Source: a virus
Direction: 5' to 3' (one strand)
IMG/VR virus record: IMGVR_UViG_3300031673_000055
Coordinates: 1 to 55,324 of that record
DNA length: 55,324 nucleotides
This document shows, in pieces, positions 31,979 through 39,387 of the stretch (position 1 is its first letter; the number at the start of each line of letters is the position of its first letter). The translations under genes were made by a program, and so were the position numbers. The notes beneath the pieces were generated by a model. That model did not search any database and was not told where the DNA came from. It saw only the letters and a list, made by a program, of their open reading frames with translations.

Positions 31979-32275
31979 AAAAAAGTACAGGCAGGGGCGT
32001 TACTCCCTCGCTAGCTTTCCCCAACTATGACGTGTGCGCGTTGCTTAAAACCGATTTAGCTGACTTCCTCCTTTGAAGAAATTGCCCTTACGGTTACGTC
32101 CCGGAACTATCCGACTTGCCTGTACTCCAATGCGATTGCTGATTAGGCGCGGGAATCACCCCATCGCATCTAACCCTTTCGGGTATTTACGCCGCTCATT
32201 GACCCTAGTGGAGCGGCACACCGTATAGGTACTAACTAGCTTTCCCTACATACCAATTTTGAGCATTGTTAAGAT
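31979..32275 (-). ncRNA. Candidate structured non-coding RNA (about 300 nt)
   Basis: No convincing ORF covers this gap, and it is visibly richer in G and C than its surroundings. Read on -, it folds into two domains. Domain 1 has helices 32251-32254/32228-32231, 32217-32211/32197-32191 (7 bp), an ACCC-GAAA-GGGT hairpin (32184-32173) and 32169-32163/32136-32130 (7 bp) enclosing TGATT/AATCA. Domain 2 is closed by a perfect 10-bp helix (AGTACAGGCA 32126-32117 with TGCCTGTACT 31993-31984). It holds CGGA-TAGT-TCCG, nested 5-bp helices (32100-32096/32033-32029 and 32095-32091/32053-32049) and GGGG/CCCC. Six Ts follow. GGGAAAGCTAG occurs twice in loops. The GAAA tetraloop and the T-run favour the - strand. 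The family is unknown to me. Confidence 0.7.
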
Positions 32276-32299
32276 GCTTTGGTGGTCTATCTTTTTAAC

Positions 32300-32881
32300 T
32301 TATCTAGCCCATGAGGGGCTTGCATTTTGCTGCTGTCCTGCATTATTATATTGCTGTTGTTGTGCAGGAGCTTGATTATATTGCCCTTGTGCAACTGCAT
32401 TATTTACAGGTTGATTATTATTATTACTAATTGGCTTTAATCCTTTAAAACGAACATTTTTCCTTGGATTGCCGTTATCATCCAATATAAAATCTCCTGT
32501 TTGCTTATTAATTTGATTCGCAACAATAAATAATCCTTCAAACGGTTTAAAATACATTTTTTCATTAAATTCAAAACGTTTATTAGCTTGATTTACTTCA
32601 GTTATAACTGACGCAATGTCTATAATTGCCTCAATCGCTATACGCCTAGCAGTATCATTGCTACTGCCAGTTAAGTAATGAATTTGCACTTTTTGGCCTT
32701 TTAAAGTGCCATCTAAACATTCAAAAGTAATAATAAATTTAGGCTCTTTATTATTAGTTTCCCCTGGTTCAGCATTACAAACATGATAAATTCCAGGGTA
32801 ATTTCCAACTTCTGGAATTGGTATCCCTGATGAATTTGGAGTGTAATTTGTAAATTCCGAACCTGTAGCATCTATATACAT
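32300..32881 (-). CDS. DUF669-like ssDNA-binding protein (193 aa)
   Basis: The beta-rich N-terminal 150 residues (GIPIPEVGNYPGIYHVCNAE; FIITFECLDGTLKGQKVQIH; FEGLFIVANQI) fit DUF669-type proteins that pair with Sak4/AAA_24 ATPases as single-strand binding partners. The tail (about 155-193) is Asn/Gln-rich and disordered, like SSB tails. AAAGGAA lies 7 nt before the ATG. Downstream lies the structured RNA. Confidence 0.75.
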   Translation of the reverse strand: MYIDATGSEFTNYTPNSSGIPIPEVGNYPGIYHVCNAEPGETNNKEPKFIITFECLDGTLKGQKVQIHYLTGSSNDTARRIAIEAIIDIASVITEVNQANKRFEFNEKMYFKPFEGLFIVANQINKQTGDFILDDNGNPRKNVRFKGLKPISNNNNQPVNNAVAQGQYNQAPAQQQQYNNAGQQQNASPSWAR

Positions 32882-32919
32882 AGTAATTTCCTTTGTTAAA
32901 TTTTAAAAATAGTTAATAA

Positions 32920-33684
32920 TTAATTAGTGGGATGGGAAGTTCCAATTACTTTTACAAAATCATTCCAGCCGTTAGAATATGTTATATTAATTTCCTCTGG
33001 CAAATGTAAATTGTTTTTTGCATTTATACCTTTTGCGCGCCTTGTTATTAAATATCTTTCCTCAGTTGGAATAACGCGCCCCTTTTGGTCTAAATGTTCT
33101 TTTTTCTGCAAATAAACTTTAGCTTCAACTAAATCAGATATTTTAGCACCTAATTTATCATGAACTCTTAAATCTTGCATAATATATTCATCCTTATCAG
33201 CCTCTTTCTGCTTAGTTGGCAAACATTGCGCCCCTATAACAATAGGCATGTTATGCTTTTTTCGTATTGCGTCAAGTAAAGGATATACATCGCTTAAAAA
33301 CATATTAGCTGCTAAATCGTAACCCTTATTAAAGTTCAGGGCTTTGCAATGATCATCATTAATAACTTTAACTTTGAAAGTTTCGCAAATTTTATCATGT
33401 ATGCAACGTTCAATCCAATCAAGCGTATCAATCGCAATTAAACCGTATTCTAATTTATCTTGATTTAATAAATATTGTAAAGCTTCTATAAATTCATCTA
33501 AATTTTCAGGGCGATAAACTGAAGCTTGCTTTTCGCTTTTGAACTTTTTTTCAGCGTCTATAACAAAAGGGTTTTTTGCGCTTGCTATAAAACTTGATTT
33601 CCCGTGGCCGTTAGGGGCAAAAACCATAACTAAAGGGGCTTCTTCGGGCGGGGTGGTCATTATATTATTTGGTGAAAATACCAT
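32920..33684 (-). CDS. Sak4-like AAA ATPase, recombination (254 aa)
   Basis: RecA-fold single-strand annealing/recombination ATPase of the AAA_24/Sak4 type. Walker A is APNGHGKSSF (23-32) and the Walker B region is LIAIDTLDW (82-90). KNPFVIDAEKKF and DKLGAKISDLVEAKVYL also fit. It likely works with the DUF669-like protein and the Cas4-like exonuclease. AAGGAG precedes the ATG, with an operator-promoter at 33731-33759. Confidence 0.85.
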   Translation of the reverse strand: MVFSPNNIMTTPPEEAPLVMVFAPNGHGKSSFIASAKNPFVIDAEKKFKSEKQASVYRPENLDEFIEALQYLLNQDKLEYGLIAIDTLDWIERCIHDKICETFKVKVINDDHCKALNFNKGYDLAANMFLSDVYPLLDAIRKKHNMPIVIGAQCLPTKQKEADKDEYIMQDLRVHDKLGAKISDLVEAKVYLQKKEHLDQKGRVIPTEERYLITRRAKGINAKNNLHLPEEINITYSNGWNDFVKVIGTSHPTN

Positions 33685-33730
33685 TTTTAAAACTCCTTAA
33701 AATTAACTTCAAAACACTAAACACTAACAA

Positions 33731-33759
33731 TTTATAATATATTTTATTATACCTGTCTA
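33731..33759 (-). promoter_or_regulatory. Early-type promoter with perfect operator (site d)
   Basis: -35 TAGACA (33759-33754), 17-bp spacer, -10 TATAAA (33736-33731). Operator TATAATA-TATTT-TATTATA at 33733-33751. Drives the recombination genes and the structured RNA leftward. Confidence 0.72.
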
Positions 33760-33780
33760 TAACTATTTTATAATTTTTTA

Positions 33781-34188
33781 TTATTTTTTTACTATTGAAA
33801 AACTTGGTTTTTTAGGCTTAATTGTCAAAGCCTCCGCAAATGTATTATTAAAAATTTCAGGCATCGTTTCTTTTAATAATGCCATTTTTTTACTATCTGG
33901 CTTCCATTCTTTTTTAAATGGAAAAAACGGCAAATTTAACTCATTGCTATTAAATTTATCATGCAAATCATTTACGCAATCATTATCAAATTTTTCATCA
34001 ATTCCAGTGGTTATCTTTAATCCAAGGGGTAAATTATTAGTGCCTTTTTCTTTTAAATCATTACTAACTATTTTTAATAATTCACGCTCAACTTGCAACC
34101 GTGAATTATTAGCCATAGTTTCTATTTCCTTATACTCATTCCATTTTTTTACAAGTTTTATGTAATCTTTGTTAGTTTCGTAATTCAT
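33781..34188 (-). CDS. Hypothetical protein (135 aa)
   Basis: Helical first half (KWNEYKEIETMANNSRLQVE) followed by a region with DEKFDNDCVNDLHDKF and FPFKKEWKPDSKKM, ending in a basic KPKKPSFSIVKK tail. Proteins of this shape are frequent beside Sak4 genes, but the role is unknown. Confidence 0.6.
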   Translation of the reverse strand: MNYETNKDYIKLVKKWNEYKEIETMANNSRLQVERELLKIVSNDLKEKGTNNLPLGLKITTGIDEKFDNDCVNDLHDKFNSNELNLPFFPFKKEWKPDSKKMALLKETMPEIFNNTFAEALTIKPKKPSFSIVKK

Positions 34189-34210
34189 GTTATTTATTCC
34201 TTATTATTTA

Positions 34211-34432
34211 TTAATTTAAATTAGGTAAATAGAATTTGCCGTCTATTTTTAATGGTGATTGTGCATAAGAATTGTTTATCACCTCATACAATTCAGGATA
34301 ATCATTTTCATTAACTAATTGACCATTTGTGATTAATAATGAATCATTGTTTGTTGAATATGATTTTATAATTGTACCAACAGGGTAATAATCATTTGGT
34401 TTAGCAACTATAAAATATTGAAGTTTAGCCAT
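34211..34432 (-). CDS. Tail-collar-like mini-protein in the early region (73 aa)
   Basis: The start MAKLQYFIVAK at 34432 has AAGGG 7 nt upstream. The longer frame overlaps the preceding gene. The second half (LLITNGQLVNENDYPELYEV ... GKFYLPNLN) matches the core of phage tail-collar domains (NGQ-x-(4-6)-YP-x-L ... F-x-LP-(D/N)-L). It is far from the fibre genes and on the opposite strand, so either the fold is reused or this is a remnant. Confidence 0.55.
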   Translation of the reverse strand: MAKLQYFIVAKPNDYYPVGTIIKSYSTNNDSLLITNGQLVNENDYPELYEVINNSYAQSPLKIDGKFYLPNLN

Positions 34433-34433
34433 A

Positions 34434-34676
34434 TTAAAACCCTTCATTTGTTAAATTACTATTTAAAGCCGCTATATTTTGCTCAATCATAAATAAATTA
34501 TTCATTCTATTAAATATATCCTTACGCGCATTAATTTTTTCATTTTCAGTTTCAGCTTTTACAAGCCGCTTTTGTGCCTGATTTAATAAATCCTTTGCAT
34601 CAGCGCGCTGAATAATCATCATAGCTTGCGGAGTATAATATTTAATTGGTATAATTTTTGCAGCTAATCTATCCAT
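34434..34676 (-). CDS. Hypothetical helical protein (80 aa)
   Basis: Helical (QAMMIIQRADAKDLLNQAQK, continuing charged), no recognised domain. AGGAGAA lies before the ATG. First gene behind the operator-promoter at 34699-34729; its stop is one base before the collar-like gene start. Confidence 0.6.
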   Translation of the reverse strand: MDRLAAKIIPIKYYTPQAMMIIQRADAKDLLNQAQKRLVKAETENEKINARKDIFNRMNNLFMIEQNIAALNSNLTNEGF

Positions 34677-34698
34677 TTTTTATTCTCCTGTTAGTAGA

Positions 34699-34729
34699 TT
34701 TATAATAGCTTCTAATATAAACAAGTCAA
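34699..34729 (-). promoter_or_regulatory. Early-type promoter with near-perfect operator (site e)
   Basis: -35 TTGACT (34729-34724). The -10 is less clear: TATAAA at 34704-34699 is 19 bp away, while ATTATA at 34706-34701 is 17 bp away. Operator TATAATA-GCTTC-TAATATA at 34701-34719 has one mismatch. Confidence 0.6.
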
Positions 34730-34738
34730 CAACTTTAT

Positions 34739-35212
34739 TTAATTAAATTTAGGAGGCGTTTTATCAAGCTTCCATCTGGCTTTTAAATATTGTTTGTAAG
34801 CTTCATGCACATTATTAATATGTTTAAAATCTAAACCTAAAGATTTATTTGCAGCACAATTAACAAATGGCGTTTGTTCTATTTTTTCAACATCAAGTAA
34901 AGGCAAATCACTTGCTATTAAAGTGCAAGCATGAACTTTACCAAATCTAATTTTATATTCCCCACAAAGTTCCATTGCGTGAATATTAAGCCAAAAGAAA
35001 TTTTCTTGTGACTCCCCCGCCCATTTAACGCATGGGTGATTTTTATGAGTTGATTTATAAGGTGTTATTTTTTCACCTGCATTTTCATTTATAACAGTAC
35101 ATAATATTTGTGTAGTTTCTAAACACATTTTAACAAGACGTTTATTATCAAGAAATTTTGCACTTTCTTTAGGGCAAGGTGACGTTGCAAATATATTCAT
35201 TTTATTATTCAT
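34739..35212 (-). CDS. Phage conserved protein, pyrimidine-dimer glycosylase-like (157 aa)
   Basis: The pattern MNIFATSPCPKESAKFLDNK, RLVKMCLETTQILCTV, HPCVKWAGESQENFFWLNIH and ELCGEYKIRFGKVH is a widespread phage family, sometimes labelled pyrimidine-dimer DNA glycosylase (T4 endonuclease V-like). I recognise the pattern but am not certain of the enzymatic role. Start at 35212 follows the previous stop directly; ATG 35200 is possible. Confidence 0.6.
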   Translation of the reverse strand: MNNKMNIFATSPCPKESAKFLDNKRLVKMCLETTQILCTVINENAGEKITPYKSTHKNHPCVKWAGESQENFFWLNIHAMELCGEYKIRFGKVHACTLIASDLPLLDVEKIEQTPFVNCAANKSLGLDFKHINNVHEAYKQYLKARWKLDKTPPKFN

Positions 35213-35446
35213 TTAATTAAACAAAGAGTTATCAATCCAAATTTGGTCAAGTTTTTTTAAAATTCTTTTTAAAGCTTTTAATTTATTTTTATGTTTACAA
35301 GCCCTAATAGCATTAGGAAAATAACCTTCCGGGCAAATTACTAAAAAATAAATGTCATTTTCTTCTAAAGAAAAACAACAAGGGTGACTTTGAATTTTTA
35401 TTTTTATTTCATTTATATTTTCTATGTTATTCTGAACGCTTAACAT
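35213..35446 (-). CDS. Hypothetical protein (77 aa)
   Basis: Alpha/beta protein with SHPCCFSLEENDIYFLVICP and a Lys-rich C-terminal helix (HKNKLKALKRILKKLDQIW). AAGGAAT precedes the ATG. First gene of the operon controlled by site f. Family unknown. Confidence 0.6.
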   Translation of the reverse strand: MLSVQNNIENINEIKIKIQSHPCCFSLEENDIYFLVICPEGYFPNAIRACKHKNKLKALKRILKKLDQIWIDNSLFN

Positions 35447-35482
35447 TATGTATTCCTTATTAATTATCGTTTTGATAATTAA

Positions 35483-35511
35483 TTTATAATAGAAGTTGTT
35501 ATATATGTCAA
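35483..35511 (-). promoter_or_regulatory. Early-type promoter with near-perfect operator (site f)
   Basis: -35 TTGACA (35511-35506, consensus), 17-bp spacer, -10 TATAAA (35488-35483). Operator TATAATA-GAAGT-TGTTATA at 35485-35503 has one mismatch. Confidence 0.75.
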
Positions 35512-35519
35512 TAATAAAA

Positions 35520-35538
35520 TATAATAGAAGTTATTATT
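35520..35538. promoter_or_regulatory. Second operator in the prim-pol divergent region (site f2)
   Basis: TATAATA-GAAGT-TATTATT, one mismatch, 35 bp centre-to-centre from site f. It lies between the - operon and the prim-pol gene and could control both. The prim-pol ATG (35604) has no ribosome binding site and a TATATG box about 8 nt before it. Confidence 0.6.
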
Positions 35539-35603
35539 TTTTTGCTTTACTTTTAAGCTTTATTTTGCATATATATGTATATTGTTAATTATATGGGTTT
35601 TAT

Positions 35604-37844
35604 ATGTCTAAAATTTTTGAAAATAATGCGTTAAAATACTATGAAATGGGATATAACGTATTGCCAGTTGAGCCAAATTCTAAAGCCGTTCTAATGGAAA
35701 GTTGGCAAAATTACTGCGAAAAAAAACAAATGGGATGGCAGGTTGAAAGCTGGTTATCATCTTTTGCAAATCATAATATTGGCATTCCTTTAGGTGCTGC
35801 AAGTGATATTATTGCGCTTGATTTTGATATAGATATAAATAACTTGCATGAAAAAGTTCAAGAATTACTCGAAGGCTCTTTAGTTAAGAAAAAAGGGCAA
35901 AAAGGTTTTACGGCATTTTATAAATATAACGGTGAAATAACAAAAAGATGGCGTTATGAAAATAAGTGCGTTGTTGAGTTATTATCAAGCGGCACTTATA
36001 CCGTCATGCCGCCTTCAATCCACCCTGATACAAAGCAACCTTATGTATGGGTTACACCTGATACGTTGCTTGATTTAAATTCAAGTGAATTAACAATATT
36101 ACCTGTTGATTTTATTAAAAATGTTGATGAATTATTTGGTTATAAAGAAAAAATAATTAATTTTAATGATAAATACGATGGCGAATTACCCGAATTATCA
36201 GAAATAGAAAAAGCATTATCTTTTATACCGTCAATGGATTATGCGACATGGATAACTATTGGAATGGCATTGCAGCACAATTATGGCGATGCGGCCTATA
36301 ATGCGTGGGATGCGTGGTCAAGGAAAGCCCCCAATTATACTGAAAAAGGGATGCAGTATAAATGGAATAGTTTCGGTAAATATTCCGGCAATCCTGTTAG
36401 TATAGGGACTATATATCATAGCGCGGTTGGTTATGGCTATATTATCAAACATGAGCCTGAATTTATTATACCAGCTGATTTTAAATTAATTGCTAACGGC
36501 ATAGATTTAATGACCGGCAAAAAAGAAATTGTTGATAAAATATTAATTTCGGAAAATGATGATATTAACGAATTGGAGTTTCCTAAACATTTATTAGATA
36601 ATGCGCCAGGGTTGCCAGGGGAAATAGCAGCTTGGATAAATAGCACGTCAAGGCAAAGGCAACCTATATTAGCACTTGGCGCAGCAATATGCGCTTCAGG
36701 TACTATAATGGCGCATAGGGTTAAATCAGATAGTAACTTAAGAACTAACTTTATGGCACTTGGCCTTGCCGAATCATCAACAGGTAAAAACCATGCGCGA
36801 AATTGCATAAAGAGTTTGTTTTTTAATGCTAATCTTGAAAATTTAACCATAGGGAAGGCGGCAAGTGATACTGGCTTAATAAATAGGTTATATGATAATA
36901 ACAGCGTAGGCATTGCCCTTATGGATGAGATAGGGCGTGAGATGCAAAGCTTAACGTCAAAAGGGGCAGGAAGCCATGAAAGCAGGTTATTAACACTCCT
37001 TATGGAGATTTATAGCGAAGCGGGTACTTATTACGATGGTAAATGTTACGCAAATGCAGAAAATAGTAAAAAACTTATACAGCCATTATTAAATATTTAC
37101 GCAACATCCGTGCCTAAAAGATTTTTTGATAGTATGACTTCAGATGAGGCGATAGATGGCTTTTTAGCAAGATGGCTTATATTTCAAAGTCATGATATTG
37201 ACCCGCCATTACAGGAACATGCTAATATTGATAATATACCTAAAGATTTAATGGATAATGTAATGTATATCCGCAATATGCCTATTTACGCGCCCGTAAA
37301 TCATACGGCAGGGAATAATTTTGCAGTTCAAACACCAATACCACAACCAAAGGTAATTCATTATACGGGCGGTGCAGAAGATATATTGCGTGAATTTTCC
37401 GAGGCTTGTAATAAAAAAAGAATAGCGGAAATAAAAAGAGGCGGCTTATTAGCTCCTATATGGGGGCGTAGTCGGGAACATGCTATAAAGCTTGCATTGG
37501 TAGCGCATCCTTATCGCTATAGCGTTATAGATAGCGTAACGATGCAATGGGCTTGTGAAGTCGCTATGCACTTATCACATGTAGCTATAAAAGCCATTGG
37601 TGATAATGTCGCCGATACCGAACATGAAAAATTATTAAATAAAGTTCGTAATGTTATAAAAAGATGGTGCGATAGAAATAAAGGGCAATATTTAAATCAT
37701 CATCAATTATGCAATTTGGTAAGGTTTATCAAAGGGCGTGAACGCAACGAAATCTTGCAACAATTGTATGAAAGTGGTATGATTGACGTAAAGGAAGTTA
37801 AAAATCCTAACGGAAAAATTTCCAATAGTTATAAGTCGCTGTAA
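35604..37844 (+). CDS. Prim-pol / PriCT-2 / DUF3987 replication protein (746 aa)
   Basis: Domains in order: bifunctional primase-polymerase (about 1-190) with IIALDFDID acidic motif (73-77) and SSGTYTVMPPSIHP (about 127-140); PriCT-2 (about 198-280) with ALSFIPSMDYATWITIGMAL; DUF3987 ATPase-like domain (about 330-650) with AESSTGKNHA as P-loop and IALMDEIGREM as Walker B. Such fusions act as primase-helicase initiators in phages and plasmids. The gene sits beside the candidate origin and has its own direction, divergent from the rest of the early genes. Confidence 0.88.
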   Translation: MSKIFENNALKYYEMGYNVLPVEPNSKAVLMESWQNYCEKKQMGWQVESWLSSFANHNIGIPLGAASDIIALDFDIDINNLHEKVQELLEGSLVKKKGQKGFTAFYKYNGEITKRWRYENKCVVELLSSGTYTVMPPSIHPDTKQPYVWVTPDTLLDLNSSELTILPVDFIKNVDELFGYKEKIINFNDKYDGELPELSEIEKALSFIPSMDYATWITIGMALQHNYGDAAYNAWDAWSRKAPNYTEKGMQYKWNSFGKYSGNPVSIGTIYHSAVGYGYIIKHEPEFIIPADFKLIANGIDLMTGKKEIVDKILISENDDINELEFPKHLLDNAPGLPGEIAAWINSTSRQRQPILALGAAICASGTIMAHRVKSDSNLRTNFMALGLAESSTGKNHARNCIKSLFFNANLENLTIGKAASDTGLINRLYDNNSVGIALMDEIGREMQSLTSKGAGSHESRLLTLLMEIYSEAGTYYDGKCYANAENSKKLIQPLLNIYATSVPKRFFDSMTSDEAIDGFLARWLIFQSHDIDPPLQEHANIDNIPKDLMDNVMYIRNMPIYAPVNHTAGNNFAVQTPIPQPKVIHYTGGAEDILREFSEACNKKRIAEIKRGGLLAPIWGRSREHAIKLALVAHPYRYSVIDSVTMQWACEVAMHLSHVAIKAIGDNVADTEHEKLLNKVRNVIKRWCDRNKGQYLNHHQLCNLVRFIKGRERNEILQQLYESGMIDVKEVKNPNGKISNSYKSL

Positions 37845-38353
37845 AATGGTGTGTATTTTTAAAAACTACACTCTGGATTTTAAAAACGCTTATAATTCAA
37901 TAACTTAAAAATGGCGTGTAGTCAGTGTGTAGTGTCAAACTACACGCCATTTTAAGGAAAAACCTTTATAAAACAAACACTTATAAAACAGTGTGTAGAA
38001 AATGTAGATATACACCCCTTAGAAAATTTTAGGGGTATCCCCCTACATTTTATACACACTGTTTTTTTATGTCTATATATGTATATATATAATATATATA
38101 TTATTATTATATATTAATAACTTATATATAGTATTCTTAATTAGGGGTGTAACATTTTTGTATAAAATGGCGTGTAGTGCAAAACTACAATTTAACTACA
38201 CGGTGCTACACACTGTTTTTTTATTTGATTTTTTTATTTATACAAAATGTATAAAATAGTTTTTTATTTTTATTTTTTAAAAATAATTATTGATTAATAT
38301 AATAGAAGTTGTTATAAGTCGGTTATTGTAGTTTTTAATTAAGGGGATTTAAT
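37845..38353. other. Candidate replication origin with iterons, palindromes and an AT-rich core
   Basis: This 509-bp gene-free region has about eight GTGTAG/CTACAC hexamers. A perfect 15-bp inverted repeat AAAATGGCGTGTAGT has arms at 37908-37922 and 37939-37953, and the same 15-mer recurs at 38164-38178. A 22-bp inverted repeat with one mismatch (37986-38007/38043-38064) encloses an ACCCCT/AGGGGT hairpin and is followed by seven Ts. TACACACTGTTTTTTTAT is repeated exactly at 38053-38070 and 38207-38224. Between them lies a nearly pure A/T stretch (about 38070-38140). This layout is typical of an origin beside an initiator gene. The T-tailed palindrome may also terminate prim-pol transcription. 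Confidence 0.65.
38290..38318 (+). promoter_or_regulatory. Operator-containing promoter on the + strand (site g)
   Basis: -35 TTGATT (38290-38295), 17-bp spacer, -10 TATAAG (38313-38318). Operator TATAATA-GAAGT-TGTTATA at 38298-38316 has one mismatch. It drives the MGCDIH gene. Confidence 0.65.
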
Positions 38354-38767
38354 ATGGGTTGTGATATACATTTTTTTAAAGAAGTTAAAATTAACGGCAA
38401 ATGGCATTTTTACGGTGAAGCTGATATTGATAGGAATTATGAATTATTTGCATTTTTAGCAGGTGTTAGAAATTATGATAATGTAACGCCAATTGCAAAA
38501 GATAGGGGACTGCCAAATGATATTAGTGATGTAACAAAATTATTTGTCAACCAATGGAAAGGTGACGGCCATAGTTATAGCTATTTAGAAGCTTGCGAAA
38601 TGGAAGAATTAGAAAAATATTTTGAAAATAGGCGTGAATCAATCTGCTATACAAAATATCCTTTAGGTTACTTATTTGGAGGTGATTGGAGTGAGTTTGC
38701 AAAATATCCTAGGGAACGTCAAGAAGGCTTACAAGATGTTAGGTTTATCTTTTGGTTTGATAATTAA
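38354..38767 (+). CDS. Conserved phage protein, MGCDIH family (137 aa)
   Basis: The opening MGCDIHFFKEVKINGKWHFY, then DIDRNYELFAFLAGVRN and GDGHSYSYLEA, belongs to a recurrent phage family of unknown function. AGGGGA precedes the ATG. It is the only gene on + with the early operator, so it is probably expressed early despite its position before terminase. Confidence 0.75.
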   Translation: MGCDIHFFKEVKINGKWHFYGEADIDRNYELFAFLAGVRNYDNVTPIAKDRGLPNDISDVTKLFVNQWKGDGHSYSYLEACEMEELEKYFENRRESICYTKYPLGYLFGGDWSEFAKYPRERQEGLQDVRFIFWFDN

Positions 38768-38773
38768 AAGAGT

Positions 38774-38834
38774 TTGACTTGTAAAGATATATTATATATT
38801 ATTATAATTTAACAATTATTAAAATTTTTATAAA
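38774..38834 (+). promoter_or_regulatory. Putative promoter(s) for the packaging and head genes
   Basis: TTGACT (38774-38779) is followed by TATATT (38795-38800, 15 bp) or TATTAT (38797-38802, 17 bp). A second -10-like TATAAA (38829-38834) lies 10 nt before the terminase ATG at 38845, which lacks a ribosome binding site. Confidence 0.45.
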
Positions 38835-38844
38835 AATACCCCGT

Positions 38845-39387
38845 ATGATAAAAAAATTAGATAATAAAGAAAAAATATTTGTAAGTGAATATTTAATAGA
38901 TTTGGATACTGAAAGGGCGGCAATAAAAGCTGGATATTCAAAATCAATGGCAAAAAGTAAAGCTTATTCGTGGGTAAGTAATAGTAAGACCAACACTAAA
39001 CCCCACGTTTATCAGTCTATTTTAAAGAAAATGAAAGCTAAAAAAGAGCGAAATGATGTTGACGCTGATATGATTATCAAAGAATTAATGCGTATTGGTT
39101 TTGGTGATATAAGAAATATAGTTAAATGGAATGGCGATATTGCGCTGATTAAAAATAGCGATGAATTAACTAAAGACGATATGGCAATGGTTGCAGGGGT
39201 GGTTCAGAAAAAAAGTAAATTTGGCGATACTGTTGAAATAAAATTTAATGATAAACTTGCGGCACTCGATAAATTAGCTCGTCATGTTGGTTTGTATAAA
39301 GACATGGTGGAAGTTAAAAAAACAGTTGCTATATCCGATGAAGATAAAGAATTATTAGAACGTATCGGAATAAAAGTTGATGATTAA
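38845..39387 (+). CDS. terS: Terminase small subunit (180 aa)
   Basis: Terminase_2 pattern: KIFVSEYLIDLDTERAAIKA then GYSKSMAKSKAYSW (HTH region) near the N-terminus, followed by VDADMIIKELMRIGFGDIRN and DKLAALDKLARHVGLYKD. It recognises the phage packaging site and hands DNA to TerL. The 3' end overlaps the large subunit by 8 bp. Confidence 0.9.
   Translation: MIKKLDNKEKIFVSEYLIDLDTERAAIKAGYSKSMAKSKAYSWVSNSKTNTKPHVYQSILKKMKAKKERNDVDADMIIKELMRIGFGDIRNIVKWNGDIALIKNSDELTKDDMAMVAGVVQKKSKFGDTVEIKFNDKLAALDKLARHVGLYKDMVEVKKTVAISDEDKELLERIGIKVDD

Noticed and set aside
31979-32275. tRNA, tmRNA, RNase P or self-splicing intron in the structured gap
   Set aside because: No cloverleaf or CCA-type acceptor, no tmRNA tag frame, no RNase P signature and no group I core sequences could be found. 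The flanking genes are not split.
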